Of a stretch of DNA of 64,000 bases, positions 12,319-24,330 are shown piece after piece. The DNA lies in assembly GCA_951230915.1 (NCBI GenBank), contig OX579638.1, positions 3,862,696-3,926,695 on the forward strand. The letters run 5' to 3'. The stretch is from Antitrichia curtipendula. Lineage: Eukaryota; Streptophyta; Bryopsida; Hypnales; Leucodontaceae. Numbering within the stretch: the first letter of the stretch is position 1; every line of letters begins with the position of its first letter. The position numbers and the translations under genes were made by a program. The notes under the pieces were generated by a model. It made no database searches. It saw only the letters and a program-made list of their open reading frames with translations, and had not been told where the DNA came from.

Positions 12319-14899
12319 TCATCTTTGATTGAAAGTAGCATTGTATGGGAAGTTTTCTAAGGTAAATTTTTTTTGTGCATGCATGCCCACAACAAGCGGA
12401 AGGTGCTTATCCAAGCCATTACAAAGCTTTGATTTCAAAAATGCAATAGTGGAAAAGGTGCGTTCATCTTCTATAGAACCTATCACATGAACAAGAATAA
12501 TCTTGGCTAGTTTCATCCATTTAGAAAAGTGATGTGTGAGGCAGTTTGTAGCATATAGAGTTCTTCATAGCGTGAGTCAAAGGATTGATATAAAAAAGTG
12601 GCTCCATTGTAGTCCTTGAGTTGCTTCGCATGGCAACTTTGAAAAGTCCTTGTTGGGCCAACAACTTCTCAATGTCCAAAACTTTAGGTACAAGGATCTT
12701 CTCCCTAGCCCTTCCCAATAACCTTTTTGTGTCTATAAAATTCCATGAGAACTTTAAGATGCTTTTCAAAAGCACACTTAGAAGTCCCTTGAAGCCAATA
12801 TTGAGGGTATAATATATCCATGGCATTCATGAGATTTTGAGTTGGAAATCAAGCTTCCAATTATTGGATCAAGACTTTTGTGGCACCTTAACATACAATC
12901 AACAAGTACAAAGATTAGCTAACCAACAATTATCCAAAAAATAGAAAAAATTAAAAAAAGAAATGAAAATGTGGTGAAGAACAAATTTGTGCCATATTCT
13001 TTAACATTTTCTACAAGTAATAAAAAGGTATCACGATAGTTAGACAAAATGTTGTACACAATATAGAATCTCTTGCCATTGGCCATGAAGGTGAGTTGAG
13101 CAGTGCCAGATCATTCAAATCGGTCACACACATGATTTGGATTTGTTCATGCCTATTATCTAAGAGATTCTTGAATGAAAAGAACTCATCAGATGAGAAG
13201 CTAGTGCTTCTATTTTTATACATCATATACAATTGTCCTTTACAAACATTGACCGCGGTTACAAAGTCATAGATATAGATATCCGGCTTCTAAGCAAATG
13301 TGATGAGATTGTCAAGGACTTCAAGAAGAGGAAGGAAAGCTATGATGACAAGAACAATATATGGGTCAAGTAAATATTCAAGGCATGGTTGCACAACACA
13401 TTGACAAATTACCATGCATTAGAACGATCATATGGAAAATAAAATAAAATAAAAAAACAAAAAAACAAAAAAAATAATATAACATTGAGTAGCATGTAGA
13501 TGGTGCATCATATTTGATATCCAATAGGACTTCATCAGTAGCTAATTAGATAGGTGAAGTCCAAAAGTGATGAACAAAGTGCATGAAGGAAAGGCAAAAG
13601 GGCATGAAGGCTAATGAATGTTATGAAATAAAAATGCATGTTATGAAGCACAAACAATATCAAACAAAAACAAAAGGGAATTTTAAAATAAGAAGAAAAA
13701 ACTAACGCGGCTTTATCATTGACATCTAGATCTTTGCTCATCTTGTAAATCAAGGTGCAATATTCAACTAGATGCCTTTTCAATGGCTCAATCAAGCTTA
13801 GCCAATGTGTTTCCACGTTTTTAAACATCTTTAAGCCTTTTGTTTGTGTTAACTTTGCCAATTTGGTAAACTCAAAAAATTGCTTGGGACCTTATCTAAA
13901 ATAGACATAATTTGAGTGTAATAATGCCTCAATGTCTATGGAAATATCAAGCTTCTAAAGTGCCTTAAAGTTTAGATTGCATTGATGTACAATACAAAGG
14001 ATTCCCACAAAGTTTGGAGCAAATTTTGTATTAATTTGCATAGTGACTCCACTATGACAACTTTGTAGGATACCCACTCCATCAACACCAAAACATAACA
14101 ATTTTCCAACAATACTCACAACTTAGACCTCCATCCTTTCTAATAACCTCCATGGTAATAGTGTTAAATTTTCAATGTTTGGTTTCATTTCAATTTACTT
14201 TAAAGAAACTAAGAATGATATTATGATCTAATCAAGCATAACATAGCTATGAAGAGACAACCAAATTCCATTTTCAATGGTGGTGACTTCATCCACCGTA
14301 ATTGCAATGTAATGAGCCTCATGTAAAGTCTTCTTCATAGTTGATATCACTTGTGCATACATATATTCAGTCATGAACCATCCCACGTTATTGCACCAAT
14401 GCAATCTAGGCAAGTTGGAAACCTCTAAGAACTTATACAAAGCAAATTTCAACTCGTATTTACGCATTGGCCTACCAACTGTAAGGACTTGGAAGAGAGT
14501 AGACAATTGGATTTCTTTTTGATACTTTCCAAGCTTGTGCAATGGTTAACTTGATCCAAGACAATGTTGTGGAATGGATGGGTGGCAAACAACCTCAAGT
14601 TCTTATGATGGCAATTTTTGGCAATACATGATTATCTCGCCTTCACGTTGAATTGAAGTATGTATTTTTGGGCGGTACGCTTGCCATCATGTTCAAATAA
14701 TGTATTCAACTTAGAAGCCATTACACATGTCCTACTATCAAATGTGGTGCAAAATTTACACCACACCATGTTTAGTATGTCGTCACTTACAAGAATTCCT
14801 TTTGTTCAAGGTAGTTTAGCAGCCCACTTAGTTTGAAATTTTTTATGGCAGTTATATCTCTTCTGCTGCTTATGCTTTTCACATGTTTGCTTCTTCTTT
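12319..14899 (-). pseudogene. hAT-type transposase, main (C-terminal) part, decayed
   Basis: Read on the minus strand, this is the body of a plant hAT-superfamily transposase-like protein. Starting at 14899 it encodes a basic stretch, then FQTKWAAKLP, a stop where families have tryptophan, and a Cys-containing zinc-binding-like region (CKFC). A second block (14542-14228) carries YIAITVDEVTTIENGIWLSL, matching the conserved catalytic-core motif. Further blocks lie at 13861-13535 (NVETHWLSLIEPLKR) and 13232-13011. The end at 12516-12319 resembles the hAT dimerisation region (EDERTFSTIAFLKSKL). Stops and frame changes separate the blocks, although some gaps may be introns. The 5' end continues at 29687-29994 on the far side of the CACTA element. 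Confidence 0.8.
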
Positions 14900-14929
14900 C
14901 ACTAGAAGAAAACCGTTTTTTTTTTTATG

Positions 14930-15560
14930 TCTCAGCAAGAACACCTGATGTCTGTTGTCGAACATCGGATGTCTACTGTTATGTTTGAATGTTTACTTGG
15001 ACATCTACATGTCTGTATACAAACATGGACGATTTGGGGTAGAATTTCATTGATGTCGCATTAGACATCCGCGAATTTTGCGAAAATGTGCTTGGTATTA
15101 TTGCGGACGTCTTTGTTTTTGCGGACATGATGACCGACGTCAAGAATGTTTGAGTGGACGTCCAGAAACTCAGGAATTGCCACGTCAGCTACTCCAATTT
15201 TGTAAATCAGATTTGCAATACTGGAAACTGCTGCCCGAAGTAGAAAAAATTGAGAAGGGCAGCATCCGGGCAAGGCGCCAGAAAAATATGAATAACGTGG
15301 TAGGTGACGTGTACGTCATGTTGGAAACCAACGGGAAATGCTGATGAGGTGTGCCTCATCAGCTATTCCACGTCAGCGTCGCCATAAAACGCAATTTCCT
15401 CTGATGACGTCCAATAAGACGTCATTATGTTTTGTTGAGTGTCCAAAGTGATATGCAATGTGAGATTGTGTTGTCTATTTGGACATCTGAGAGTTCCATG
15501 GGTGTCCAGAGTGACATACGGAAGTTGTACTTGATGACAACTCAGACGGCAAAACATTTG
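14930..15560. repeat. Left subterminal repeats of the CACTA element
   Basis: Many short copies of GATGTC, GGACATC, GACGTC and close variants occur in direct and inverted orientation. They are the likely binding sites of the element-encoded TNPA-like protein. A similar block (TGATGTTTGTAAATTGACATCC onward) recurs internally at about 16800-16890. Confidence 0.7.
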
Positions 15561-16149
15561 AGTATTCTTTGAAAAGTTTGCTAATCAATGTGCTTCGGAA
15601 GAGTTCACTGGGTAATTCCTATAGTCTCCAATGAATAAGATTGAAACCCGCATGGTACTACATTCATTCAAATTCTTGATCTGTTTCTGCCTTTCTGGTG
15701 ACTACAACTGTGCACCGCATGGGTGCAAGCACCCTTTCTAATTGTACTTCTACAAGTTCTTCTCCAAGGTCCCCTTTCTTTTGTGAATGTAGGCTTCTGC
15801 AAAATATTTCTCTTGTTCTCTTGTAAGAGATCTATGATCATGTATCATATAGAACTTGTATCTGCTATTCTGTCATCATCTAACAGGTTTCCCTCTGCGT
15901 GTCCTACATTTAAAATACTTGGAAGTGGCGGAGCTAGCTCTTGATGGACTTTTTTGAAGTTTGCTACCTTATTTGTTTACAACTTCCAATAGGATGCACG
16001 CTCCATGTTCTTTGATGTACACGTTATTGCGCCATGACATTGTCCAACAAACAATGAGAAAGACACTTTCTCAAAGGTGAGAAGTACATTTCTTTTTCAC
16101 GTTTTTCCTACATAGACAGGTTGCTTTACATCTTAAACGATCTTTTTTT

Positions 16150-16760
16150 TTTACATTTTCTTCTGTAAAGATTTGAATGGGTTAGGTGAAAATTAGGGTT
16201 CTTTTTGACACTGGAAGAATAAAAAATAGAAAGCTGTGGTTTACGTCATTCGTGAATTTTGCCTTCACCTTCCCTTCCTGCTAGAACCCTTAATTTGGTT
16301 TACATCTTCAACGTAATTCTTGGTCAAATTTTTCTTTTTAAGATTCCAATGGGTTAGGTGAAATTCAGATTTTTCTTTTTCACACTCCAATTTTTTTTTA
16401 AAAACACTTTGATTTAGGTGATACATGAATTTCTTTTCTCACTTTTATTTATTAACATTCATTGGTTTACATCTTGAAGGGGTTATTTTATCACATTTTT
16501 TTTTTCTCACCCTATTTTTTTCATGAAGGAACTTTGGTCTGTGTTAAAAGGGTAGTTCTGTTTCATCTTTTTTTTTATTATTATTACACACAAGTTTACA
16601 TCTTCAAGGGTATTTCTTCATCACATTTTTTTGGGAATACAGATCCCTAGGGTTTTAGGTGAAAACAACCTTTTTTTTTCGCACAACATTTGTTTTTGAA
16701 AGACATTTCCGTTTAGGGTTTAGGATACTTCTTTTTCACATTATTTTTTTCCCTATAACA
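16150..16760. repeat. Degenerate tandem T-rich repeats inside the CACTA element
   Basis: A loosely repeated module combining a GGTTTACATCTT or GGTTAGGTG segment with runs of T and TTTTTCAC recurs several times at 50-90 bp spacing. Open frames here are products of the T-rich composition. No function is inferred. Confidence 0.45.
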
Positions 16761-17602
16761 CTTTTGCTTATAGAAGAAAACAATGTTTTCTCTGATGCCT
16801 TGGACAGAACACCTGATGTTTGTAAATTGACATCCAATGTCTACTATGATGTTTGTCTGTTCATTTTGACATTTCTATGTCTGCCAGACAAAGTTAATAT
16901 TTTTGGATATATTTCTGTGGATGTTGCACCTGACGAACGCGAATTCAAGGGTACTATCACATTTGATAGCAATCCTCTTGACCTAAGTGTGATTTCCTTC
17001 CCTATAAACCTCTGTGTTGTCACATCTTTGAAGTTTGTGTTCAAATAAGTAATTCGCTACTTCATACACTCTATAGGTGTCATGAATTCCTCACAGCGTA
17101 CGGAATGCCTTCCAGTGCTTCATATCATCATGTGGTTAAGAGACATGCAAAAGCGGCATGGACCCTCCATGTATGCATTGTCACCTAGCATGGCAATGTA
17201 TACTTCATGCAAGAAACCTTGTTTACATCTATGAGGTGAGAAGCATGTCCGTGGACATCATTAGTCACGAGTGTCGTTGTCCTCAACTTACAAGACAATG
17301 CTGCTTTGAGCATCAGACATTGACATCGACAATGAAGAACCCCGTTACTAACATCCTACCGGCCGCAAGGACGTCCGTGGCCACTTCTAGCAGGCATGCG
17401 CATGCTAGAATTCATCATCTGACCTAGCTATGTTGCCTAGCACGGCTTTGTAGTCCGTATCGTTCTCTACGGGATGCCGACGAGGGTCCATCTCTCGCAC
17501 TTATGGATGCAGGCCTGCGTAGTTGTTGTCGTTATGCAACTGAACTACGTCTGGTGTGTTCTGTGCGGCACCTACCACTCTTCGTTTCCCACGGACATCT
17601 GT

Positions 17603-18427
17603 TCAGCATACCACCTTCCATCCACGTCGATGTGGATCATCGGAGAAGAAAACTTGTTGGTAGTGCAGGGGAAAGGCAAATGAATTGGCGTGTACCTTCC
17701 CGTCCAAGTGATTGAAGTTTGCCAAGCTGAAGCCATATCTATCACGTTCAATGCTTGGAAATTGAGCACCACGTGTCCCACTCACCCAATCACACAAAAG
17801 CACTGTAACGCAATGGTTTCAATAATCAAGAACCAATATTTCCTCTATGTACCCCACATAGTCTTGTGTGGCTTCCACTGGCCTCCTGTTGTGAAGACCC
17901 CAACGAAGTTGACGGGTGAAGCTTGATACCACACCTGAGTCGCGTGTGACAAGCCCCTGTTCAGAGCTGCGGACGCGGAAGTGCATACCATGACTATACA
18001 TTTGACGATGACATGTTGCATGACATTCGAGAGGCTGGGAGTACTACATGACGTCATCTTCCACTACACGTCCGGTACGTTCCGCTTCCTTGATGACGGT
18101 AGTCAACCACTCTGCAAAAGGGGCTATGTCGCTCAATTCGGGGGGGTATCTAACAGGTTGACGTGGATGAGAGCGCCTCGACTGTCGACAAAAAGCTTCG
18201 CGTGCCTCCCACCTTTGGCTCTTTGCTGCAATGTACTCCCTGCACCACAAGGAGAAAAAAGGTGGGCTTCTCACAAAAAAAATGTAGAACTTCTGCAGTA
18301 GACTATAGCTCACGTGCGTGCTAGGGTCCAGGAGCTCTATCTTCCTCATGTATGTCAAAGCAGTAAGGGCATGTACTTTGCAACAAATGTACATGCACAG
18401 ACATGCAACTGATGTCTTCGAAGGCAT
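17603..18427 (-). CDS. tnp2 exon block 4: linker and DUF4216-type domain
   Basis: One frame runs from 18427 through FREYIAAKS-like sequence (CREYIAAKSQRW), a TAG at 18046-18044, MYSHGMHFRVRSSEQG with DSGVV, YVGYIEEILVLDY, a TGA at 17821-17819, then LLCDWVS, YGFSLANFN and QQVFFSDDP with GWKVV. These match the family's NGYKFH, NSGVV, LDYG, CDWV, FVLVNF and QVFYVEDP positions. The assignment as DUF4216 rests on the motif order. The next stop (17605-17603) may be a real end or another lesion. Confidence 0.75.
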
Positions 18428-18590
18428 TATTCAGGTCTTCGGATGTTTTACTGCCGCCAAGCTTCTAAACACGGGCATTGTCGATGACAAATGCATGAGC
18501 ATATGAACGCACTTCGTCCGACATTCGACGTTGCTGAGGTGCCCTACACCGTATCACCTCGTCATTCATGACTGGGTCTTCGTCTGGATC

Positions 18591-19004
18591 CTAGACGCGT
18601 TCTGCTGCCCCTTTATATTCTCTCATGTACTCTGTGCAGAAGCCCAATGTCTCTTCATTTCTGTATCCCTCTGCTATGCTTCCTTCTAGACGTGCATACG
18701 TCCGGATATAGTCCTTTAAAGTCTTCATATACCGCTCTATGGGATACATCCACCTACAATGCACAGGACCACAAACAAACAGTTGTTCTACAAGGTGCAC
18801 CGGCAGATGTGTCATGATATTCAAAAACGTTGTGGGGAAATCTTTCTCAATTAAGCATGTTGCCATAATGACGTCCTGCATGAAGTCGTCCTTGTCATCC
18901 TCCCTTATGTCCTTCTCACATAATCTCTGGAAGACTCTGCTCATTTTTATAATTGCCAAACGCACTTCTTCGTTCAGAATGTTCCGAACTGCCACCGGCA
19001 GAAT
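18591..19004 (-). CDS. tnp2 exon block 3: DUF4218-type domain
   Basis: The exon begins ILPVAVRNILNEEVR after a CAG acceptor. It contains MTHLPVHLVEQLF, GPVHCRWMYPIERYMKTLK and GSIAEGYRNEETLGFC, the signature of the DUF4218 domain that follows tnp2 in plant CACTA transposases. It closes at a TAG (18593-18591). The frame stays family-like past that stop (SYAHAFVIDNARV), so the TAG is probably a nonsense mutation and not the natural end. Confidence 0.85.
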   Translation of the reverse strand: MLPVAVRNILNEEVRLAIIKMSRVFQRLCEKDIREDDKDDFMQDVIMATCLIEKDFPTTFLNIMTHLPVHLVEQLFVCGPVHCRWMYPIERYMKTLKDYIRTYARLEGSIAEGYRNEETLGFCTEYMREYKGAAERV

Positions 19005-19379
19005 CTGGGATGAAATCCACAGATACGTAAGTCAGTTATGAGTTGGATGGATTATGATTCCACAGCAACGTACTTCTGAGTCTTGACACTGAAGGTAGAA
19101 TTTACAGAGTCTATGCTGACGTATTACCTGTATATTCTCTGCTAGACATCTGATAAAGACATCATCTGTCTTGAAAAACGCCGTAGACCCCATTACAATG
19201 TCCATGAAAACATAGCGGGTTTTCAGTGCCAGACACATAGCCGTCCGCAAAGACATTTTGATGCTCTTCAAATGGACACAGGACGCACCGCAATTGAGGG
19301 AATTCAGTGCATTTGTGTACAACAACAGGTGCTCCCACTTATTTGTAATTAATAAACCATGCTGAATGAGGTGACTTAC

Positions 19380-19727
19380 TTGTTGCATGAGAACGTGGTA
19401 GTCGTGGGTCTTCATGTACTGCAATTTACCGTCCTTAAAGCGTTTGGAAATGGGACCCACATAGTTTGTTGGAGTGCATATGTTGGACACTATATCCATG
19501 AACTCGTTGCATTCTGATTTTGTCATGACGTACGGTGCATGCGGCATATAGTAATCATCCTGTCGACGTCGTGGATCTTGCAGCCATTGCTCCTCACGAA
19601 TTCCGAGGTCTTGTGCATCAACGCGGCTTCCAGAGTTATCATTCATAGCCAACAACGTCTTCACTATATTTTCACACAAATTCTTCTCGCAATGCATCAC
19701 GTCCAATATGTGGCGTTCCAATAGGAA
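19380..19727 (-). CDS. tnp2 exon block 2 (C-terminal part of the tnp2 core)
   Basis: The exon opens after a CAG acceptor with FLLERHILDVMHCEKNLCEN, the conserved tnp2 HNLDVMHxEKN motif. It ends MKTHDYHVLMQQ, equivalent to the family's KSHDxHVLMQ motif, at a consensus GTAAGT donor. Length is 348 bp (116 codons), phase 0 at both ends, with no stop inside. It joins in frame to block 1 upstream and to the DUF4218 block downstream. Confidence 0.85.
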
Positions 19728-20035
19728 CTGCATCACAGACATGAGTATTATGAAAAGTGTGCCATGTACGTCCACATACACGCACATCACAGAGTTTCAC
19801 TATCAATGGCTACGTGAATAGACGTACTGAGTGTTACATTTCGGTATAACAGAAACGTCTGCAAATACAAGGTCATGTTGACGGAAATGACATTCTCAAT
19901 AAGTTCAACGGAGACGTGACGTCCATATTGTCAACGCACTTTACACTTAGATGTCTGTATAGACATCGGAAAATCAAGAAACAAAATGATGTGATCCTTT
20001 TGCAGGCCAGAAATGGTACATGTAACGCTACTGAC

Positions 20036-21846
20036 CTGCCAATATGATAGTTTGTATAGAGCATTCAATTGTTTCACCCGGTAACATGCACGGGGTCATC
20101 CTTAGCATCTTCCTTTCAACCCAATTCCAAATATGATTGCCGCCAGGCTGCGTAACGAATGACATCTTGCCCGGTCATGCGAGCTGGTCTAAAACGATTT
20201 TCTATTTGCCCATTGAATCGACGATTTCAGCGATATGGGTGGTGCCGATTCAAGTACATGCGTATCCCACCGTATACAATTTTGGACCCTCTCGTGGTCC
20301 AATTTGTGCGGATGTCGCCCATCTTTGCCATTCTAGCTTCTGTGGCAGGGCCACAGCAAGGACACCCCTTGTACCCCTTGCAACACAGACTTGAGATGAG
20401 ACCGTATGCAGGGAAGTCAGAAATAGTCCACAAAAGCAACCCTCGCACTCGAAATTGTCGAGAGCCTTCTGGTTGGGAGAAGTCATGCACTACCACACCC
20501 TCCCATAGCGCATGCAACTCACGTAGCAGTGGTCGTAGAAACACGTTGATGTTCTTCGAAGTTGGAGACTGCTTCCCGGAAATCAATAGAGTAAGTGACA
20601 CAAAGAACTTCTTTGTTACAAACCACGGCTCAAAATTATAAACCAAAATGAGCACATGCCATGTAGACCAATTCGTGTTGCTCAATTTGAAAGGATTTAC
20701 ACCATCCAATGCTAGTGCCAGACGCAGGTTCTTGTTATCAGCACCAAAGTTGTCAAAAACAGCATCGCTGTCGACATGCTTCCATGAAGGGCTGTCCACC
20801 ACCGAGTGCATGTTGCCGTCGTTGCTGACGTGCTTTGTCCATCCGGTTAGCATCTGAGCTAGCTCCGAAGACCGGAACATGCGTCGCACCCTAGGTATGA
20901 GTGGGAAATGCCGAATGACCTTTACTGGTATGGAATTGCTTCCCTCTAGCCATCGTGACTTCCCACATATGGGACAAGACCTCAAGTCCGCATACCCCTC
21001 TTCATATAGCACACATCCACTTGGACAGGCGTGGATACTGTTGTATTCTAATCCAAGTTGCCTAATCATTTTCCTGGCCTCGTAATGACTAGGCGGCAAC
21101 TTGTTCGCCTTCAGAAGCAAGTCAGATGACAAATACTGAAACAGCTCGTTCGTAAACTTGTTGCTCACCCGGAAAACTATGCACATGTTCATGATAATGA
21201 TTGTGGCAAACAAAATACTTGAGGATGCTCCCTCATATAATGGTGTCGTTGCGTGCTGATACAAATGTTGCATGTCCTCATCAGACTCGGTCTCAATGTT
21301 GACGTCTTCATTGTCCAAGGCAGTCGGATCCGCCATAGTCTCTGCATGCAGTACGTCGCCGTGGTCTAATGCCTCCATGACTTGCCTCCGGACATCATGT
21401 TGTGCATCCATGGGAGCATCGTCAGCATCCTGCGCGCCATCTGCGTCATCAGTAGCATTTGCAGGTTCCAAGGCAACGCCGTCAGCAACAGCGGCTCCAT
21501 ATAAGGCGTTGGTGTCAGCGTCTAACTAGACGTCATTGTGGAAAGGTATATCTTCCACCCACATGCCATCAACAGGATATCCATCTGGAGGATCCCCACC
21601 TATTATAGACTTCGTAAGAAATTTGTCTCTACCAAACTGGGCATGGTGCTTCCTGATGACAGGAATGGTGCGTCGTCCCCATCCATGGCATCTTTCACAC
21701 GGACATGGAAAGCGACATATTTGCAACTCCATTGCTACCCAGAGCTCCCTCTGTAGGATGAGGTCCCCAAGTGGTATGTGGCGAAGTACACGTCCATCTG
21801 CGTCCCTGCGGATTTGGGCCCCTCCATTCTGTGATGTGGAAGCCAT
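20036..21846 (-). CDS. tnp2 exon block 1: transposase-associated domain and Transposase_21 core
   Basis: This block carries the diagnostic tnp2 motifs in order: HACPSGCVLYEEGY with CPICGKSRW, then VIRHFPLIPRVRRMF, NLRLALALDGVNPF, WHVLILVYNFEPW, NINVFLRPLLREL, LLWTISDFPAYG and CKGYKGCPCC. The frame runs without shift from the ATG at 21846 to the stop at 20227. It contains one TAG at 21528-21526 just after the N-terminal Cys/His segment. The TGA at 20229 lies within HHPYR(stop)NRRFNG, where relatives read through with Arg or a similar residue. After a frameshift near 20090 the block ends LYKLSYWQ at a GT donor (20035). Confidence 0.85.
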
Positions 21847-21939
21847 GGAAATGTTTAACGCCCCGTATTTTAGAAGTAGTACATGTTCTCCAACCAGTAC
21901 ATGACATGCCCTTCTCTTCACGTATTGGCCTTGCAACAT

Positions 21940-23246
21940 AGCGCGTTATGTCTATTAGCATTGGATGCTCTACAATTCCACAAAGATGAATAATGCAAGG
22001 TTTGCAAACGTAGACTTTCCTAGTAATGCGTCTCCATGTTCCAATCATTAGAACTTCTGCACATGAACCCAGGGAACTGCCCTCCTCTATGGACTTAGAG
22101 TGAAATTTTTGCATTACTGATGACGGTGGATAGAATTTGAAGGCTAATTCTGTGTAGTGACTAACATCTATGTTCCTCGCGTCTATCACACTGTCACTTC
22201 GTACATCCTTTTGGACAACAAGATGTCCACGTTGAGAACACAATGTTGGAACAAACAGTACATTTTACTTCCTTGATGTCACCATAGACTTTGATGTACC
22301 GTGGGATTCACCGTTGAACTGACTGAATCGTTACCTCCCGTGGAATTGAGTGCAATTAGCAGCTCCCATAGAAAGCCTGCATCATGGGCAAGATACGCAA
22401 TGAGTCATTTGTGGAGATTTTTCCCCATGCAAAATTCAATAATTCAAACAGTGGAACCTATCTTCTTCATAGATCAAACTTACAATGAGAACGTCCTTGT
22501 GAATGACGTGAATCGCGAGAAACATGAGCTACTAATTGTATCGCATAACATGCGCACTTTTGGAAACAGGAGGAATTGCACAGACTGAAGCTGAACTAAG
22601 GGTACTTAAATTAAAATATAAGCAGAAAGGGGTGTCCTAGATTCGGACGGGGGAATTATTCCAAAATGAACGACAGCGCCTAGCATAGACCTATTATTTT
22701 TTGGTCCTACAAATCCTGCTTCTAGGTCCTACTATTGGATCCTAACAAGAGTTATAATGACTCCAACTTGCGTGGAAAACAGTAGTAGCAGAACATGAAG
22801 TCCACTTAGTCTTCCACGTATTTTTTTAAATTAGTAGACATGTGGCCGGACTCAAACGTATGTCTGATGTAACGTTGGTGTACAAAGCTCTCAAGCCACT
22901 GCAGGCATCAGAACAGGCTGGTTCGTATTAGACGTAGAGGCGGGAGGTATACGACGATGCTTCTGCTAACATTTGCAAAGTCAGAAGTTATTGTAAAGGA
23001 CATATTTTTTGGACGTGACGATGTTTACAAGAACATCACTATGTCCGGACGAATGTCTTGGGAGACATCTGAGCGCCTTTGTTGGGGAATTTTTTTTCTG
23101 GCCGCACTGTCCACAGAGAACAAGGACAATGGGCGTAGAGTACTCTTGATTACTCATCTTCCTGAAACCCTAACACACGAACATGCGTTTGTCCTCTGCG
23201 GGGCTTTCACTGTGAAAGTGTCAACACTTTCATTCTTTGTAACCTT
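21940..23246. other. CACTA element interior between the two transposase genes
   Basis: No gene could be supported. Frames on both strands (for example 22301-22588 plus and 22243-21695 minus) lack family motifs. The region probably contains the promoter and 5' leader of the minus-strand tnp2 gene. Confidence 0.4.
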
Positions 23247-23816
23247 TTGGAAATGCTACTTTGTTCAGTCGTGCAACAAGTGAATAGTGTTCTGCTTGTT
23301 GCAATAGAGGCAATGGGACAAGCAAATGAGAATTCTGAAAGCCACTGTGTAGCCACAAGCCTATTCAAGAATTTCATAGACGGCATTGTTGCTGCCTCCT
23401 CCATGGACGGAGTGGATGAAGCGCGCATCCCTAGTCGAAGTCTGCGTAGCGGCGAGCAGCAAGAAGGCATTGATGGAGTGGTGGCGCCAATTGCCGAACG
23501 TGAGGTGCAAGAGGGCAAGTCCAGCAAGGTTAGGGAAGAGGCAGTAGGACGCACCTCCCATGTGCAGATGTTCAATTTCTTTCCGTCTTCCTCACACTTC
23601 GGTTTCCCGAGCTTGTGGTCGCCCCTTCTTTGCGACACAGGACAGTACGAGGAGCATAGAGGCATCTCGCTAGGGTTTCCCCGTCTCCGTGGCCACGCGG
23701 CCCCTGCCTGCAGTGTTTGCCTCCAATGCGTAAGGAATCTTCACAGTGGACGGGATTTTGATTTTCGGCCCTCTGCGCGTCTCCGATGTGCCTTGGAAGG
23801 GTCATCGTCACTATAA
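23247..23816 (+). other. 189-codon open frame of uncertain status in the CACTA element
   Basis: A plus-strand frame of moderate composition with no recognised domain. An antisense frame of similar length overlaps it. It ends inside the nested foldback at 23809, which argues against it being an intact gene. It could be a 5' exon of the tnpA-like gene downstream, but no splice link was established. Confidence 0.25.
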
Positions 23817-24141
23817 CAAAACATGGTAAAAAAAAACCGCACTCAAAATCGAGTGTGGTTCTTTTCGCCACGTTTTTGTGCAGACCCACTACGCGCACAG
23901 TCAGCTTCTTTTGCAAGTTCCCACTGCAATTTTTAGAATTTGGAAATGTGTAATATACCATTGGAAAGGTCTTAAAAATACCTTTTCAACGGTATATTCC
24001 ACGCTTTCAAATTTCGAAAATTGCAGTGGGAAATTGCAAAAGAAGTTGACTGCCCACTACTTGCGCCTGCACAAAAACGTGGCAAAAAGAACCACACTCA
24101 ATTTTGAGTGCGGTTTTTTTTTACCATGTTTTGTTATAGTG
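23809..24141. mobile_element. 333-bp CACTA-type foldback MITE nested in the large CACTA element
   Basis: Begins CACTATAACAAAACATGG and ends with the reverse complement, with arms that stay largely complementary for about 150 bases to a centre near 23975. It is flanked by CGT on both sides (23806-23808 and 24142-24144), a 3-bp target duplication. It has no coding capacity. Its ends differ from those of the host element (CACTAGAAG), so it was probably moved by a different CACTA family. Confidence 0.85.
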
Positions 24142-24144
24142 CGT

Positions 24145-24330
24145 GGTGCGCCCTCTAGCCCTCCAGGACTATTCTCGCAAAGAGGGTGCCCACCATCACA
24201 GTGGGAGGGATTTTGATTTTTGGGGTTTGCACGTCTCCGATGCTTCCTTCGAAGGGTTGTCGTGGAGCATACTCTAGCCCTCCAGGACTGTTCTCACAAA
24301 GAGGGTGCTCGCCATTGCTGCCGACGTCGC
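24145..24330. repeat. Partial tandem duplications beside the nested foldback
   Basis: CACAGTGGGAGGGATTTTGA with its following CACGTCTCCGATG at 24198-24270 repeats sequence at 23743-23808. AGCCCTCCAGGACT with CTCGCAAAGAGGGTG at about 24157-24190 recurs at about 24276-24310. These look like local duplications of roughly 120-450 bp spacing. Confidence 0.55.

Larger units (their letters stand above)
17603..21846 (-). pseudogene. tnp2-type CACTA transposase (TNPD-like), decayed
   Basis: This is the catalytic transposase gene of the CACTA element. The start is taken at the ATG at 21846 (MASTSQNGG). Domain order is a CPCERC...GWGRRTIPVIRKHH segment like the transposase-associated domain, the tnp2 core (21470-20036), a tnp2 C-terminal part (19727-19380), a DUF4218-type domain (19004-18591) and a DUF4216-type domain (18001-17603). 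Introns at 20035-19728 and 19379-19005 have GT and AG ends and correct phase. The frame is broken by in-frame stops at 21526-21528, 20227-20229, 20116-20118, 18591-18593, 18044-18046 and 17819-17821, and by a frameshift near 20090. Every stop is TAG or TGA. Family identity is clear although the gene is inactive. Confidence 0.9.

Noticed and set aside
16462..17048. Plus-strand genes in the left part of the CACTA element
   Set aside because: The translations are Phe-rich products of T runs, and the later part overlaps a copy of the subterminal repeats.
23247..23816. Host or transposon gene of 189 codons
   Set aside because: An antisense frame of similar length overlaps it and the frame ends in a nested MITE; kept only as an uncertain open frame.
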